This document shows, in pieces, positions 7,274-15,001 of a stretch of DNA of 22,621 bases (position 1 is its first letter; each line of letters starts with the position of its first letter). The DNA is from Aliterella sp. RAGGC_92 (GTDB lineage: Bacteria; Cyanobacteriota; Cyanobacteriia; Cyanobacteriales; Chroococcidiopsidaceae). The notes beneath the pieces are model-generated. The model ran no database searches. It saw only the letters and a program-made list of their open reading frames with translations, and was not told the origin of the DNA. The stretch is taken from contig JAPJOW010000046.1 of assembly GCA_030826005.1 (NCBI GenBank), forward strand, positions 1 to 22,621, read 5' to 3'. The translations under genes and the position numbers were made by a program.

Positions 7274-7489
7274 GCGATCGCTCTCCTCCCACAATACAGA
7301 AATAAAGGGTTATGAAAATCTCTACTAACCCATCTCCTCGAACAAGCAAAAGCCGATGGTTACGAGCAAATTTGCTTAAGCTACGATCCAACAAATGATA
7401 ATGCTTTGCACTTGTACCAAAAACTAGGATTTGAAAAAGTTGGCGTACATATTATTCAAAATTGGGTGATGAGAAAAACTTTAAATTAA
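7274..7489 (+). pseudogene. Truncated second copy of the GNAT gene (3' end only)
   Basis: This 216-base segment is about 92% identical to the last 216 bases of the GNAT gene at 5326-5829 and has no gaps. Read in the parental frame it keeps the motif B region and the final WVMRK, but GGA-like codons have become GGG TTA TGA, giving an in-frame stop in the acetyl-CoA loop. There is no start codon or N-terminal half. It begins at a HIP1 octamer and ends at the stop codon, where unrelated leftward remnant sequence starts. It is therefore a dead fragment, probably left by a duplication or recombination event. Confidence 0.9.
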
Positions 7490-7491
7490 AG

Positions 7492-7575
7492 CGTGTCCCC
7501 CGTCTCAAAATAAATAATAGTCCAGCTTGGGGATTTTCTACCAAATCACCCAAAGACCTCTCGCATGAATAATCT
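7492..7575 (-). pseudogene. Possible remnant of a PNPOx-like flavin-binding protein
   Basis: Read leftward, a short stretch encodes SLGDLVENPQAGLLFI. If two bases are restored, it continues FETGDT. This matches the core of the pyridoxamine-5'-phosphate-oxidase-like split-barrel family, which often reads TLGN(F/L)xxNPRAGLLFIDFExGD. The frame is broken by the apparent two-base loss. It is cut off at the right edge of the duplicated GNAT fragment, and no upstream part is recognisable beyond about 7575. The match is only about 22 residues, so this is a reasoned suggestion rather than a firm call. Confidence 0.4.
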
Positions 7576-7642
7576 TTTGCCCTTCAAGAGCGTCCTCCAA
7601 CATTTGCCAGCAGCTTCGATCGAAGTATAATCTAGCACCAAA
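7576..7642. other. Non-coding gap with a GATC palindrome
   Basis: Between the decayed fragment and the DUF6930-like stop lies a 12-base perfect palindrome, CTTCGATCGAAG (7614-7625). It has no T-tract and no loop and does not look like a terminator. Nothing else is recognised here. Confidence 0.35.
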
Positions 7643-9283
7643 TTATTCAAACTGAGGCATTAATTGCAGCGTACCAATACCCAACTCTTTAGGCGAAAGA
7701 CTCTGCCCTTCAAACAGCGCCATCATATCTTTTAAATGCGGCTGTCCCCGCGAAGCCCCCATTAGTCCTCTAGCAATAATTAAACCGCAATAACCGCGAG
7801 TATGTCTGCACCGTTCGTCCCATTTTTTGCGGGCGGCCACGTGGACTGGATCTCGATCTAAAAACTCGCCAAATAAAAACATTTCGTTGTTTTCAGTTTT
7901 CAATACTCCCAAGTCGTAACTTTCGCCCGCAAAAGGATCTGCTCCCGGATTAAACCCAATTCCTTTAATCCCTCCCGCTTCTTGAATCGCATTAACGATC
8001 GTCATAGCTTTGGGGCGAGAGGTTTGAATTAAAATTACTGGCAACCCATCTCCTGCTTGAGTGGGGTTTCCAACTTGTTGGTGATAAATTGCCCCTTTAC
8101 GCAGATAATCGACCATTTCCCAAGAGACTACACCCAAGCTTAAAAAAGAGTCTTCCGGGATCAAGTCATCTCGCAAAGACTGAAACAAGGGCATTTCATC
8201 TATTTCATCATCGCCATCAAAGGTCATTTCCTCTAATTCCATAGTTAGTTGCGGCATTGTGGCGACAGTAACTGCAATTGGCTTTGCTTGAGATTGTGTA
8301 TCCGTTGGCGGTAGGGCAACTTTATATTTATGCTTAATAGGGGTTATTTCCTCCGATAGACGATCGCGCTCGTCGCGCAAAAAGCGATTGAGTCCTTCTA
8401 AAGCAACATACATGGCGATCGCTTCTTCTTCGTACAGTACCGAGCGCAAACCTTCTAAGGGGTGAATATTTCCAAAAGATGGTTGAATTTTCTCTTGGGG
8501 TAAGTCAGCTAAATCGATAATTTCGTCTTCGTCGTCGTCGTCTTCGCCGCTATCGGTATCAAAAGTCAAAAATAAGCAGTCTTGCTGCAAAAAAGCTTCT
8601 TCTAAGTTTCCTGGCGATTCATCTTCTAACAATACTTTTGCCCGAAATTGCTTTAAAGACTCCTCCGAGCGATAAAGCAAAATGCCGTACTCCATCCCCA
8701 GCATTCCCATAATTGAAGCGTAGAGCGTGCCGATATCCCACTGATTCAATTCGATCGAGATAATTTGATGCTCCTCCAATAATTCCCAAGGAGCGCTATG
8801 CCAAATTTCAAACGCTTTTTGATTAAGAGCTTGGGCGTACTGGGGTGGTAAGTCGGGGGTGCGATCGTCAATTACTTCTTGAAAGCTGCGGTATAGTTCG
8901 TCAATTAAAGGCAAATCGGGGACGTAATCGATTGCAATATCTAGTTCTTGGAGAGCGCCGCGTAAAAAAAACTGAATTTCGCGACTTCTCACCACTATTT
9001 TTTGGGGACGTGCGGGTTTAGCGGGGCTATTGGGATGCTCCATCGCTCTTAATAGCGTCCTGACAACTGCTTCAGGCCCGGTGTCTTCGGCTACTACATC
9101 CATCGCTCGGACAACTCCTTGCGACCCATCTACCCACAGGATACACTCTCCCTTAGATTCCAAGTTAGGTTCGAGCGCCGACGCGGGCGGCGAAAATGGA
9201 CGGCGATCGCCTTCCCAAACACTAGAAATCTGGTTTAATTGTTGTAACCGACGACGAGTAGAACTATTCAAAGACATTGTCAT
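7643..9283 (-). CDS. Conserved cyanobacterial protein, DUF6930/DUF7309-like
   Basis: This 546-residue soluble protein has no signal peptide or membrane segment. Residues about 45-135 (CILWVDGSQGVVRAMDVVAE through PLIDELYRSF) look like the domain I know as DUF6930; the rest resembles long cyanobacterial homologues of the same architecture. A highly acidic stretch lies at about 244-260, and another acidic region follows near 350-365 (in MELEEMTFDGDDEIDEM). The C-terminal part (about 385-546) is well conserved-looking, with KAMTIVNAIQEAGGIKGIGFNPG and a Cys/His/Arg-rich RCRHTRGYCG. No catalytic motif can be named. Starts at 9283 and 9277 (two Met codons) are equally possible. It is a single leftward gene that diverges from the Fe-S gene across a 365-base spacer. 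Confidence 0.75.
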   Translation of the reverse strand: MTMSLNSSTRRRLQQLNQISSVWEGDRRPFSPPASALEPNLESKGECILWVDGSQGVVRAMDVVAEDTGPEAVVRTLLRAMEHPNSPAKPARPQKIVVRSREIQFFLRGALQELDIAIDYVPDLPLIDELYRSFQEVIDDRTPDLPPQYAQALNQKAFEIWHSAPWELLEEHQIISIELNQWDIGTLYASIMGMLGMEYGILLYRSEESLKQFRAKVLLEDESPGNLEEAFLQQDCLFLTFDTDSGEDDDDEDEIIDLADLPQEKIQPSFGNIHPLEGLRSVLYEEEAIAMYVALEGLNRFLRDERDRLSEEITPIKHKYKVALPPTDTQSQAKPIAVTVATMPQLTMELEEMTFDGDDEIDEMPLFQSLRDDLIPEDSFLSLGVVSWEMVDYLRKGAIYHQQVGNPTQAGDGLPVILIQTSRPKAMTIVNAIQEAGGIKGIGFNPGADPFAGESYDLGVLKTENNEMFLFGEFLDRDPVHVAARKKWDERCRHTRGYCGLIIARGLMGASRGQPHLKDMMALFEGQSLSPKELGIGTLQLMPQFE

Positions 9284-9648
9284 AAACGGGGCTAATCACC
9301 AGAGACGATGCGAAAAGTGTGAGGAGAGGAGATGCTTTGAGCAGATAGTTTTTGGTCAAAGTTGCGCTTTTAATTGAGATTAACCCTTACTTATAAATGT
9401 TTGCCACAATTTGCGCCCTTCCTCACTAATTATTGACTATCAATTTTAAGATAGATAGCTTTGAAAAATTGTAACTACAGGATTGTTGACAATAGCCCAA
9501 ACCGCCACTATGTAAAGCTAGGCTTGTAACTTGCGCCTTTAAAATTGAAAGTACCTAACAACAAAGGCAGTTAAAAGCTCTACAACTCGCTAAAATAAAC
9601 TAAAAAGCTGTTATTACTTCACTTTAACCTTAAAGCAGGTTACTAACT
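9284..9648. other. Divergent intergenic region, DUF6930-like / Fe-S assembly gene
   Basis: This 365-base spacer holds no recognisable gene. An open frame crossing 9284-9377 is a shadow of the leftward gene's 5' end. Its only clear content is the promoter-like pair at 9486-9514 pointing to the Fe-S gene, which would give an mRNA leader of roughly 125-130 bases. Confidence 0.55.
9486..9514 (+). promoter_or_regulatory. Putative sigma-70 promoter of the Fe-S assembly gene
   Basis: A perfect -35 TTGACA (9486-9491) is followed after 17 bases by TATGTA (9509-9514), a weak -10. The spacing is ideal and the orientation fits the gene at 9649. Confidence 0.45.
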
Positions 9649-10008
9649 ATGACAAATTCTACAATTCAATCAAGTCAACGCGGAATTCAACTTAGCCAAG
9701 CTGCTTTACAACACTTGCAAGCGCTGCAAAAGCAACAAGGAGGTGCTTTGTGCTTGCGAGTAGGAGTCCGTCAAGGAGGTTGTTCGGGAATGTCTTACAT
9801 GATGGATTTTGAAGCGGAAAGTAATATTAGCGAAAAAGATGAAGTATTTGATTACGATGGCTTTAAAATTGTCAGCGACCCCAAAAGTCTGTTATACCTT
9901 TATGGTTTAATGCTTGATTACAGCAATGCTTTAATTGGCGGTGGGTTTCAATTTACTAACCCCAATGCGGCACAAACTTGCGGCTGCGGTAAGTCTTTTG
10001 GTGTCTAA
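9649..10008 (+). CDS. HesB/IscA/SufA family iron-sulfur cluster assembly protein
   Basis: This is an A-type carrier that binds and delivers Fe-S clusters in the cytosol. The 119 residues contain the family's three invariant cysteines: C45 in GGCSGMSY, and C111 and C113 in the C-terminal CGCGKSF. C35 is additional. DPKSLLYLYGLMLDY and GGGFQFTNPNA are the other family hallmarks. Length and motif order are normal. I cannot separate SufA from IscA in cyanobacteria from sequence alone, so no symbol is given. The gene is followed after 71 bases by a TPR gene on the same strand. Confidence 0.92.
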   Translation: MTNSTIQSSQRGIQLSQAALQHLQALQKQQGGALCLRVGVRQGGCSGMSYMMDFEAESNISEKDEVFDYDGFKIVSDPKSLLYLYGLMLDYSNALIGGGFQFTNPNAAQTCGCGKSFGV

Positions 10009-10079
10009 CGCCGCTTAAAGAGGTAGAAGTGATAAGGTAACTTCTGCCAATTCCTTGTTCTTATTGTTGATGGGAAACG

Positions 10080-10502
10080 ATGACCGAAACCGTTGGCTCT
10101 TTATTTGAAGAAAGTTTAGAACGTTACAAAGCTGGAGAAGAAGTAGCAACTTTAATTCCAGCCTTTAAAGAATTATGCGATCGCGCGCCTAAAAGTAGCG
10201 CGGCTTGGGCGTGTTTGGCTTGGCTATATTTGTTAGATAACAAGCCCAATCTTGCCTACAAAGCCGCACTAAAGGCAGTAAAATTAAATCCTCAAGACGC
10301 GCAATCGCGAGTTAATTTAGCTTTAGCGATGTTAGAAAATGGTACGAAGGGCGTACGCGAACACGTCGATTTGGCGATGCAGCTAGTCATGATTGATGAA
10401 GAAGTCCGCGCCGAAATCAAACAAAGCATCGCCGATGGGTTTAGTCGCAAACCTGGTTGGAAAAGCCTAGAAAGAGTGAATAAATGGCTGTTTGAAGTTT
10501 AA
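10080..10502 (+). CDS. TPR-repeat protein, small
   Basis: The 140 residues contain tetratricopeptide-type helical repeats, most clearly in SSAAWACLAWLYLLDNKPNLAYKAALKAVKLNPQDAQSRVNLALAMLENG (about 35-85), with the typical W/L-G/A-Y-A-P spacing. There is no signal peptide or membrane segment, so it is probably a cytosolic scaffold. It lies on the same strand as the Fe-S carrier upstream and the membrane protein 31 bases downstream, and the three may be co-transcribed. A role in Fe-S or photosystem assembly is possible from context only. Confidence 0.75.
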   Translation: MTETVGSLFEESLERYKAGEEVATLIPAFKELCDRAPKSSAAWACLAWLYLLDNKPNLAYKAALKAVKLNPQDAQSRVNLALAMLENGTKGVREHVDLAMQLVMIDEEVRAEIKQSIADGFSRKPGWKSLERVNKWLFEV

Positions 10503-10533
10503 ATAGGCTACTAAAGGAGACATGAGTTGATTT

Positions 10534-10794
10534 ATGACTGACCAAACCAAGCAAGAAAACATTGTGGTTAAATGGATTAATTTAGCTTTAGTAGCAGATT
10601 TTTTTGTTGTATTGTTTGCCTTTTTTTGGTTAGCGATCGCCGTACTCGGTCACGTACTCAAATTGCCCCTAGGTTTAGACCTATGGTACAAGCTTTGGAC
10701 ACCAGTATTTACGCCAGCGATCGGGGTTTTAATGGCAGGGTCGGTTATTAGCGGCGCAATTGGTAAAATTAACCAACTTCGCAGTAATAGCTAA
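10534..10794 (+). CDS. Small membrane protein, unknown
   Basis: This 86-residue protein has two hydrophobic segments (about 15-40 and 54-75), separated by a short loop with LGLDLWYKLW. The N-terminus is polar. I do not recognise the family. The only good Shine-Dalgarno, AAAGGAG at about 10513-10519, lies 14 bases before this ATG. It instead fits a closer ATG (10521) that opens a two-codon ATG-AGT-TGA minigene, so either spacing is loose or the minigene has a coupling role. The frame closes upstream of the chosen ATG, so no longer start exists. The gene ends 33 bases before a convergent gene. Confidence 0.65.
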   Translation: MTDQTKQENIVVKWINLALVADFFVVLFAFFWLAIAVLGHVLKLPLGLDLWYKLWTPVFTPAIGVLMAGSVISGAIGKINQLRSNS

Positions 10795-10827
10795 ATTTTA
10801 TTTAAGCGAGTTCTCCGTTGCAACGCT

Positions 10828-11754
10828 TTATACGTGGCTTAATATGTCTTTAAGTGCTTCTTTAAGCGTGGGGTACTGATAATCGAAGTTATAGCTCAAA
10901 GGGCGCTGTGGCAAGACTTGTTGCCCCTCCAACACAACAATCGATCCATCGCCAAGTAACGCCTCTATAGCTAAACTAGGTACGGGCAACCAAGAAGGAC
11001 GATTCATAACTTGACCCATAGTTTGGGATAACTCATTCATCCGCACGGGGTTGGGGGCTGTACCGTTGAGTACGCCGCTAATATCGGGGCGAGTAAGTGC
11101 TTGAATAATTAAATTTACTAAGTCATCGCGGTGAATCCAAGAAAACCACTGCCTGCCTGTACCAATGGGACCGCCCGCAAAGAGTTTGAAGGGTGTGACC
11201 ATCTTATCTAAAGCTCCACCTTTCCCCAAAACTATGCCCAAGCGTATAATTACTAGCCTAACTCCCGCCTCAACAACTTTTTGCGCCTCCGCTTCCCAAT
11301 CTAAGCAAACTTGAGCCAAAAAATCGTTGCCTGCTGCACTGGTTTCGTCAAAAGTCGCATTTTCGCTAGTCCCGTAATAGCCGATAGCCGAAGCATTCAC
11401 TAATACTTGAGGTTTGGGATTTGCCAGGGCGATCGCTTCAACAATTTTTTGCGTCCCTAACTTGCGGCTATGCAAAATTTCTTGCTTGCGCGCTGCCGTC
11501 CATCGCCCTTCGGCAATAGGTTCGCCAGCGAGATTAACCACTCCATTACACCCCGATATAGCTTGCTGCCAATCTCCCGACTCTGTGGGGGTGTAAGCAA
11601 CTATTTCTACGTTGGGATATCGAGAACTAGGAAAGGTTTTTTGGGCAGAACTGACATTGCGAGTCAATATTAATATGTGATGCCCTTGGGAGTGCAATCG
11701 CTCTACTAAACGACTGCCGACAAATCCGGTTGCACCAGAAATCGCTACTTTCAT
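10828..11754 (-). CDS. TIGR01777 family SDR epimerase (YfcH-like)
   Basis: The 308 residues form an extended short-chain dehydrogenase of the TIGR01777 type. The N-terminal GATGFVGSRLVERL binds NAD(P). VLVNASAIGYYGTSENATFDE carries the family's YYG active-site region. WFSWIHRDDLV and LNGTAPNPVRMNELS are further hallmarks, and a short C-terminal DUF1731-like segment (VLEGQQVLPQRPLSYNF) completes it. The family is widespread and its substrate unknown; plant and cyanobacterial members have been linked to plastid division or membrane function. A GAGGT ribosome binding site precedes the ATG. It follows metF by 26 bases on the same strand and is likely its operon partner. Confidence 0.88.
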   Translation of the reverse strand: MKVAISGATGFVGSRLVERLHSQGHHILILTRNVSSAQKTFPSSRYPNVEIVAYTPTESGDWQQAISGCNGVVNLAGEPIAEGRWTAARKQEILHSRKLGTQKIVEAIALANPKPQVLVNASAIGYYGTSENATFDETSAAGNDFLAQVCLDWEAEAQKVVEAGVRLVIIRLGIVLGKGGALDKMVTPFKLFAGGPIGTGRQWFSWIHRDDLVNLIIQALTRPDISGVLNGTAPNPVRMNELSQTMGQVMNRPSWLPVPSLAIEALLGDGSIVVLEGQQVLPQRPLSYNFDYQYPTLKEALKDILSHV

Positions 11755-11780
11755 GTTTACCTCGATCGATAATTATTAAT

Positions 11781-12674
11781 TTAAGTTGACAGTGGGGCAA
11801 TTTCTGCTTTGTCTAATATTTGCGCGATCAAATCTTCGCGTTTTACCGCCATCATGTGAATGCCGTGACAAATTTGCTGCGCTAACTTAACTTGCTCGGC
11901 AGCGATCGCAATTCCCTCTACTAAAGGGTCGGGGGCATTTGCCAAGCGTTCGATCGTTGCATCGGGAATATTTACTCCCGGAACGCAGCGATTGATAAAT
12001 TGAGCATTTTTAGCAGATTTAAGTAAAAAAATCCCTGCCAAAACTGGTTTATTAGAACTTGCTGCAATTCCATCCATAAATTTTTCTAGCCGCTCAAAAT
12101 CTGTAATTAACTGACTTTGAAAAAACTGCGCCCCAGCTTCTAATTTGCGCTCAAAACGACGCTGCAAGCTCGACCAACTAGGCAATTGCGGATCTACTGC
12201 CGCCCCGACAAATAGATCGGTTGCGCCATCGGTAAGGGGGATATTGTTGTAATCAAAACCAGTATTTAACTTGCTAACTAATTGCAACAACCGGACGGAT
12301 TCTAAATCGAATACACTTTTAGCTTCTATATGATCCCCTGCTTTTACCGGATCGCCAGTTAAAGCTAAGATATTGCTGACCCCAAGCGCATGAGCGCCCA
12401 TTAAGTCCGCTTGCAATCCGATCCGGTTGCGATCGCGGCAAGCCATCTGACAAATTGGTTCTATACCTTGTTGAAGCAAAAGTACCGAGGCGATTACCGG
12501 ACACATTCGCAATACCGCCCGACTGCCATCGGTAATATTTACCGCATGAACTCGCCCTTTAAGAGTTTTTGCCATCTGTAACATATTACTGGGATCGCCA
12601 CCCTTGGGGGGTGCGACCTCGGCAGTAATTAAAAATTCTTTGTTTTTGACGGCGGTGCGAAATATGTTACTCAT
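11781..12674 (-). CDS. metF: Methylenetetrahydrofolate reductase family protein
   Basis: This is a 297-residue TIM-barrel flavoenzyme that reduces 5,10-methylene-THF to 5-methyl-THF for methionine synthesis. Family marks in order are LITAEVAPPKGGDPSNM, VHAVNITDGSRAVLRMCP, QMACRDRNRIGLQADLMGA, ILALTGDPVKAGDH, the FDLESVRLLQ helix, and the EKLEAGAQFFQSQLITD-type segment near residue 180 (RKLEAGAQFFQSQL) that contacts folate. Length is normal for the bacterial catalytic domain without the eukaryotic regulatory domain. It lies 30 bases after trpS and 26 before the epimerase. No clear ribosome binding site precedes the ATG. Many cyanobacteria have this divergent form, so metF is a functional rather than strict orthology label. 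Confidence 0.85.
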   Translation of the reverse strand: MSNIFRTAVKNKEFLITAEVAPPKGGDPSNMLQMAKTLKGRVHAVNITDGSRAVLRMCPVIASVLLLQQGIEPICQMACRDRNRIGLQADLMGAHALGVSNILALTGDPVKAGDHIEAKSVFDLESVRLLQLVSKLNTGFDYNNIPLTDGATDLFVGAAVDPQLPSWSSLQRRFERKLEAGAQFFQSQLITDFERLEKFMDGIAASSNKPVLAGIFLLKSAKNAQFINRCVPGVNIPDATIERLANAPDPLVEGIAIAAEQVKLAQQICHGIHMMAVKREDLIAQILDKAEIAPLST

Positions 12675-12704
12675 TAATATACGGGGATGAATAGCGGCGA
12701 ATAA

Positions 12705-13712
12705 CTACACTGGCACAGAATAACCCAAGGCTGCTTTGACTTTACTCAAGGTATCGTTGGCGATTTCTTCAGCTTTTTGTCTGCCAGAGCGTAGCACTGA
12801 TTCCAAATAACCCTTGTCGTCCATGACTGCTTGATATTTTGCTTGGATTGGCTGTAAAGCCGCGATCGCGCTTTCAGTTAGTAGGGGTTTAAATTGTCCC
12901 CATCCCATATTTTGACATTCATCTGCTACGGCTTGCTTAGTTTTGCCCGATAGTAGCATATACAGCGTTAGTAAATTATGACACTCCGGGCGTGCGGGAT
13001 TGTCGAAAACTAGCCCCCGCTCTGGATCGGTTTTGCAGCGTTTGATTTTTTGGCTAATTTGCTCTGGAGTATCGAGTAAATTGATGCGGCTGGCTTCGGC
13101 GGGGTCGGACTTAGACATTTTGCGCGTACCGTCTGTAAGGCTCATTACTCTCGCGCCAACAGAACGAATCAAAGCTTCGGGTAATTTTAAAACTGGATTT
13201 TCGCGGGCAAATAAGTAATTAAACCGAGCCGCAATATCGCGGGTAAGTTCTAAGTGTTGCTTTTGATCTTCACCTACTGGAACTTTATCTGCTTGATAGA
13301 GCAAAATATCTGCTGCCATTAGCACGGGATAATCGAGCAAACCAACATTGACGTTTTCTCCTTGTTTGATGGCTTTTTCCTTAAACTGAATCATATCTTC
13401 TAGCCAATTTAAGGGTGTAATACAGTTCAAGAGCCAGGTTAATTCGCTATGAGCGCAAACGTGAGACTGGACGAAAATATGAGAATAAGTTAAGTCAATG
13501 CCGCAGGCTAAATATAAAGCGGCAATAGTATAAGTATCTGCTGCTAAGGTCTTAGGATTATGCGGCGCAGTAATTGCGTGTAAGTCAACTACACAAAAAA
13601 AGTTTTCGTACTGATTTTGCCCTTCTACCCAATTACGAATTGCTCCTAAATAATTACCTAAATGCAAATTTCCTGTAGGTTGGACTCCCGATAGAACGCG
13701 CAGACTTGCCAT
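12705..13712 (-). CDS. trpS: Tryptophanyl-tRNA synthetase
   Basis: This is a class I aminoacyl-tRNA synthetase that charges tRNA-Trp. From ATG 13712 the protein has 335 residues, the usual bacterial length. It starts MASLRVLSGVQPTGNLHLGN; the HIGH-type signature is HLGN at 17-20, and the KMSKS loop (RKMSKSDPAE) is at about 198-202. An upstream ATG at 13766 would add 18 residues not found in the family and shows no better start signal. The gene is the first of a probable leftward trpS-metF-epimerase operon. Its upstream region carries a HIP1 palindrome AGAGCGATCGCTCT near 13769. Confidence 0.95.
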   Translation of the reverse strand: MASLRVLSGVQPTGNLHLGNYLGAIRNWVEGQNQYENFFCVVDLHAITAPHNPKTLAADTYTIAALYLACGIDLTYSHIFVQSHVCAHSELTWLLNCITPLNWLEDMIQFKEKAIKQGENVNVGLLDYPVLMAADILLYQADKVPVGEDQKQHLELTRDIAARFNYLFARENPVLKLPEALIRSVGARVMSLTDGTRKMSKSDPAEASRINLLDTPEQISQKIKRCKTDPERGLVFDNPARPECHNLLTLYMLLSGKTKQAVADECQNMGWGQFKPLLTESAIAALQPIQAKYQAVMDDKGYLESVLRSGRQKAEEIANDTLSKVKAALGYSVPV

Positions 13713-13900
13713 AAATTTTAATTTAGTTACCAATAGCCGCAAATATCTTACTTGTTGATGCTGCAAATAGAGCGATCGCTCTGGAAGATGCTTAAGGGAA
13801 GTATGGTTTACAGCCGTTAAAAGTAGAAAAATTTCAAACCGCGTTTAATTTAAGCATCCTCGTTCATCTAGTTTGACACTTTTGAACAGAACTTGAGCAA

Positions 13901-14233
13901 TCACGAACCGAGTTTAAACGCTTCAATAAACAAACTGTAGGTCAACCCAATTTTCAGGGCATTTAATGACTCTACCCAAAAGCTGCGCACTTCTCCAAAG
14001 CGGCGACGGTAATAAATTCGATCTATTATCTCAATTAAAGCAACTAAAATTCCCGCCGCAATAATATCCAAGTCTGCCGATTGTCCCGCCGTTGTAGAAA
14101 CTGCCGTCCCCAAAAAAAAGCCAAACAGCAAACTAATCGTCAGCAATGACAGCCGCCGCCAAGGATTAAATAACCATCTGCCTAACTGCCCGCCAAGAGC
14201 AGCAAATAAATTATTAAGACGAGTATTTTGCAT
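13901..14233 (-). CDS. ycf20: Ycf20/DUF565 membrane protein
   Basis: The 110-residue protein matches Ycf20 (DUF565), a conserved cyanobacterial and plastid protein; plant relatives have been tied to non-photochemical quenching, with the mechanism unknown. Marks are MQNTRLNNLF, then NPWRRLSLLTISLLFGFFLGTA containing the first membrane segment, DLDIIAAGILVALIEIIDRIYYRR with the second, and a C-terminal LKIGLTYSLFIEAFKLG. I chose ATG 14233 because it has a GGAGG ribosome binding site 12 bases upstream and starts at the conserved MQNTRLN. A TTG at 14272 would add 13 residues without support. The protein is probably in the thylakoid or plasma membrane. Confidence 0.85.
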   Translation of the reverse strand: MQNTRLNNLFAALGGQLGRWLFNPWRRLSLLTISLLFGFFLGTAVSTTAGQSADLDIIAAGILVALIEIIDRIYYRRRFGEVRSFWVESLNALKIGLTYSLFIEAFKLGS

Positions 14234-14385
14234 CGCTCTAATTAGCCTCCAGGCAAGTGTGACAGATTGCAATCTGACAATATCCTTTTACCAAAGATAT
14301 CTTACAAGCTTTAGCCTATGGCAGTAGTCCTAATGACGTTATTTCTAAATTTACCAATAGATAATAGAGATATAAACTGACAACC

Positions 14386-14928
14386 ATGATAAGCATAAAG
14401 AAACTGGATATTTATAAAACTATGAAGGCAAAGTCGTCGGTGTACCCAGCCGTCATGATTGCTTCTTTATTTGGGTTGGTAGTATTGGTGGTAGGGGCAA
14501 TGCAACTGAGCATATCGATTGAGCCACAAACTCCTACAGCATCGCCACCAAAGGCTGAACCGCCTGCCATACCGTCTTCTACCCCCACAGTAAAGCAAAC
14601 GGCGCGATCGCCTGCGCCCAAAGTAGCAGGAGTTCCGGGGGCTTTAATATTAAGCAATCAAACCGATCTACCTGTACGAGTAGCTTTGCTGGCAAGGGGC
14701 GCTGAAGCGGTAGAACCTGCTCACTGGGATTTTGCGCCTTTTGAAGGTAGCACCGAAGGGTTGGTTCTTTCTTTACCAGAAGGGAACTTTAAACTCAAAA
14801 AAGGAGACATTTTAGTTGCCTTTGCTCAAGATGGTTCGGGTCAATATTGGGGACCTTATGTAGTCGGCGAAAGCGATGCACCTATTTGGGATGCCAAACT
14901 CTCCCGGTGGCATTTAACTTTGCAATAG
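14386..14928 (+). CDS. Membrane-anchored protein of unknown function
   Basis: From ATG 14386 the protein has 180 residues. It has one hydrophobic anchor (about 21-44), a Pro/Thr/Ser-rich linker (about 47-80), then a compact C-terminal domain (about 84-180) beginning PGALILSNQTDLPVRVALLARG and including WGPYVVGESDAPIWD. It would sit in a membrane with the domain on the outer or lumenal side. I recognise no named family; the beta-rich appearance resembles a small Ig- or jelly-roll-like fold, which is speculation. ATG 14422 (residue 13) is an equally good start and gives a cleaner anchor. Neither has a strong ribosome binding site. It is divergent from ycf20 and 73 bases upstream of the glycosyltransferase. 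Confidence 0.7.
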   Translation: MISIKKLDIYKTMKAKSSVYPAVMIASLFGLVVLVVGAMQLSISIEPQTPTASPPKAEPPAIPSSTPTVKQTARSPAPKVAGVPGALILSNQTDLPVRVALLARGAEAVEPAHWDFAPFEGSTEGLVLSLPEGNFKLKKGDILVAFAQDGSGQYWGPYVVGESDAPIWDAKLSRWHLTLQ

Positions 14929-15001
14929 CTTTAGTAGAGGAGCAAGGGCTAGACATAATCGCTGATATACTAGGCGATCGCTAATTACTTTCACCAATTG
15001 C

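Noticed and set aside
7188..7394. Leftward 68-codon frame over the GNAT repeat
   Set aside because: It is the antisense shadow of the duplicated GNAT segment; the same shadow appears opposite the parent copy at 5561-5794.
9030..9377. Rightward 115-codon frame over the DUF6930-like 5' end
   Set aside because: It is antisense to the conserved N-terminal domain and has composition typical of a shadow frame.
13787..13858. Inverted repeat GATGCTTAA / TTAAGCATC upstream of trpS
   Set aside because: The nine-base arms are 54 bases apart in an AT-rich spacer, with no other supporting feature; chance is a sufficient explanation.
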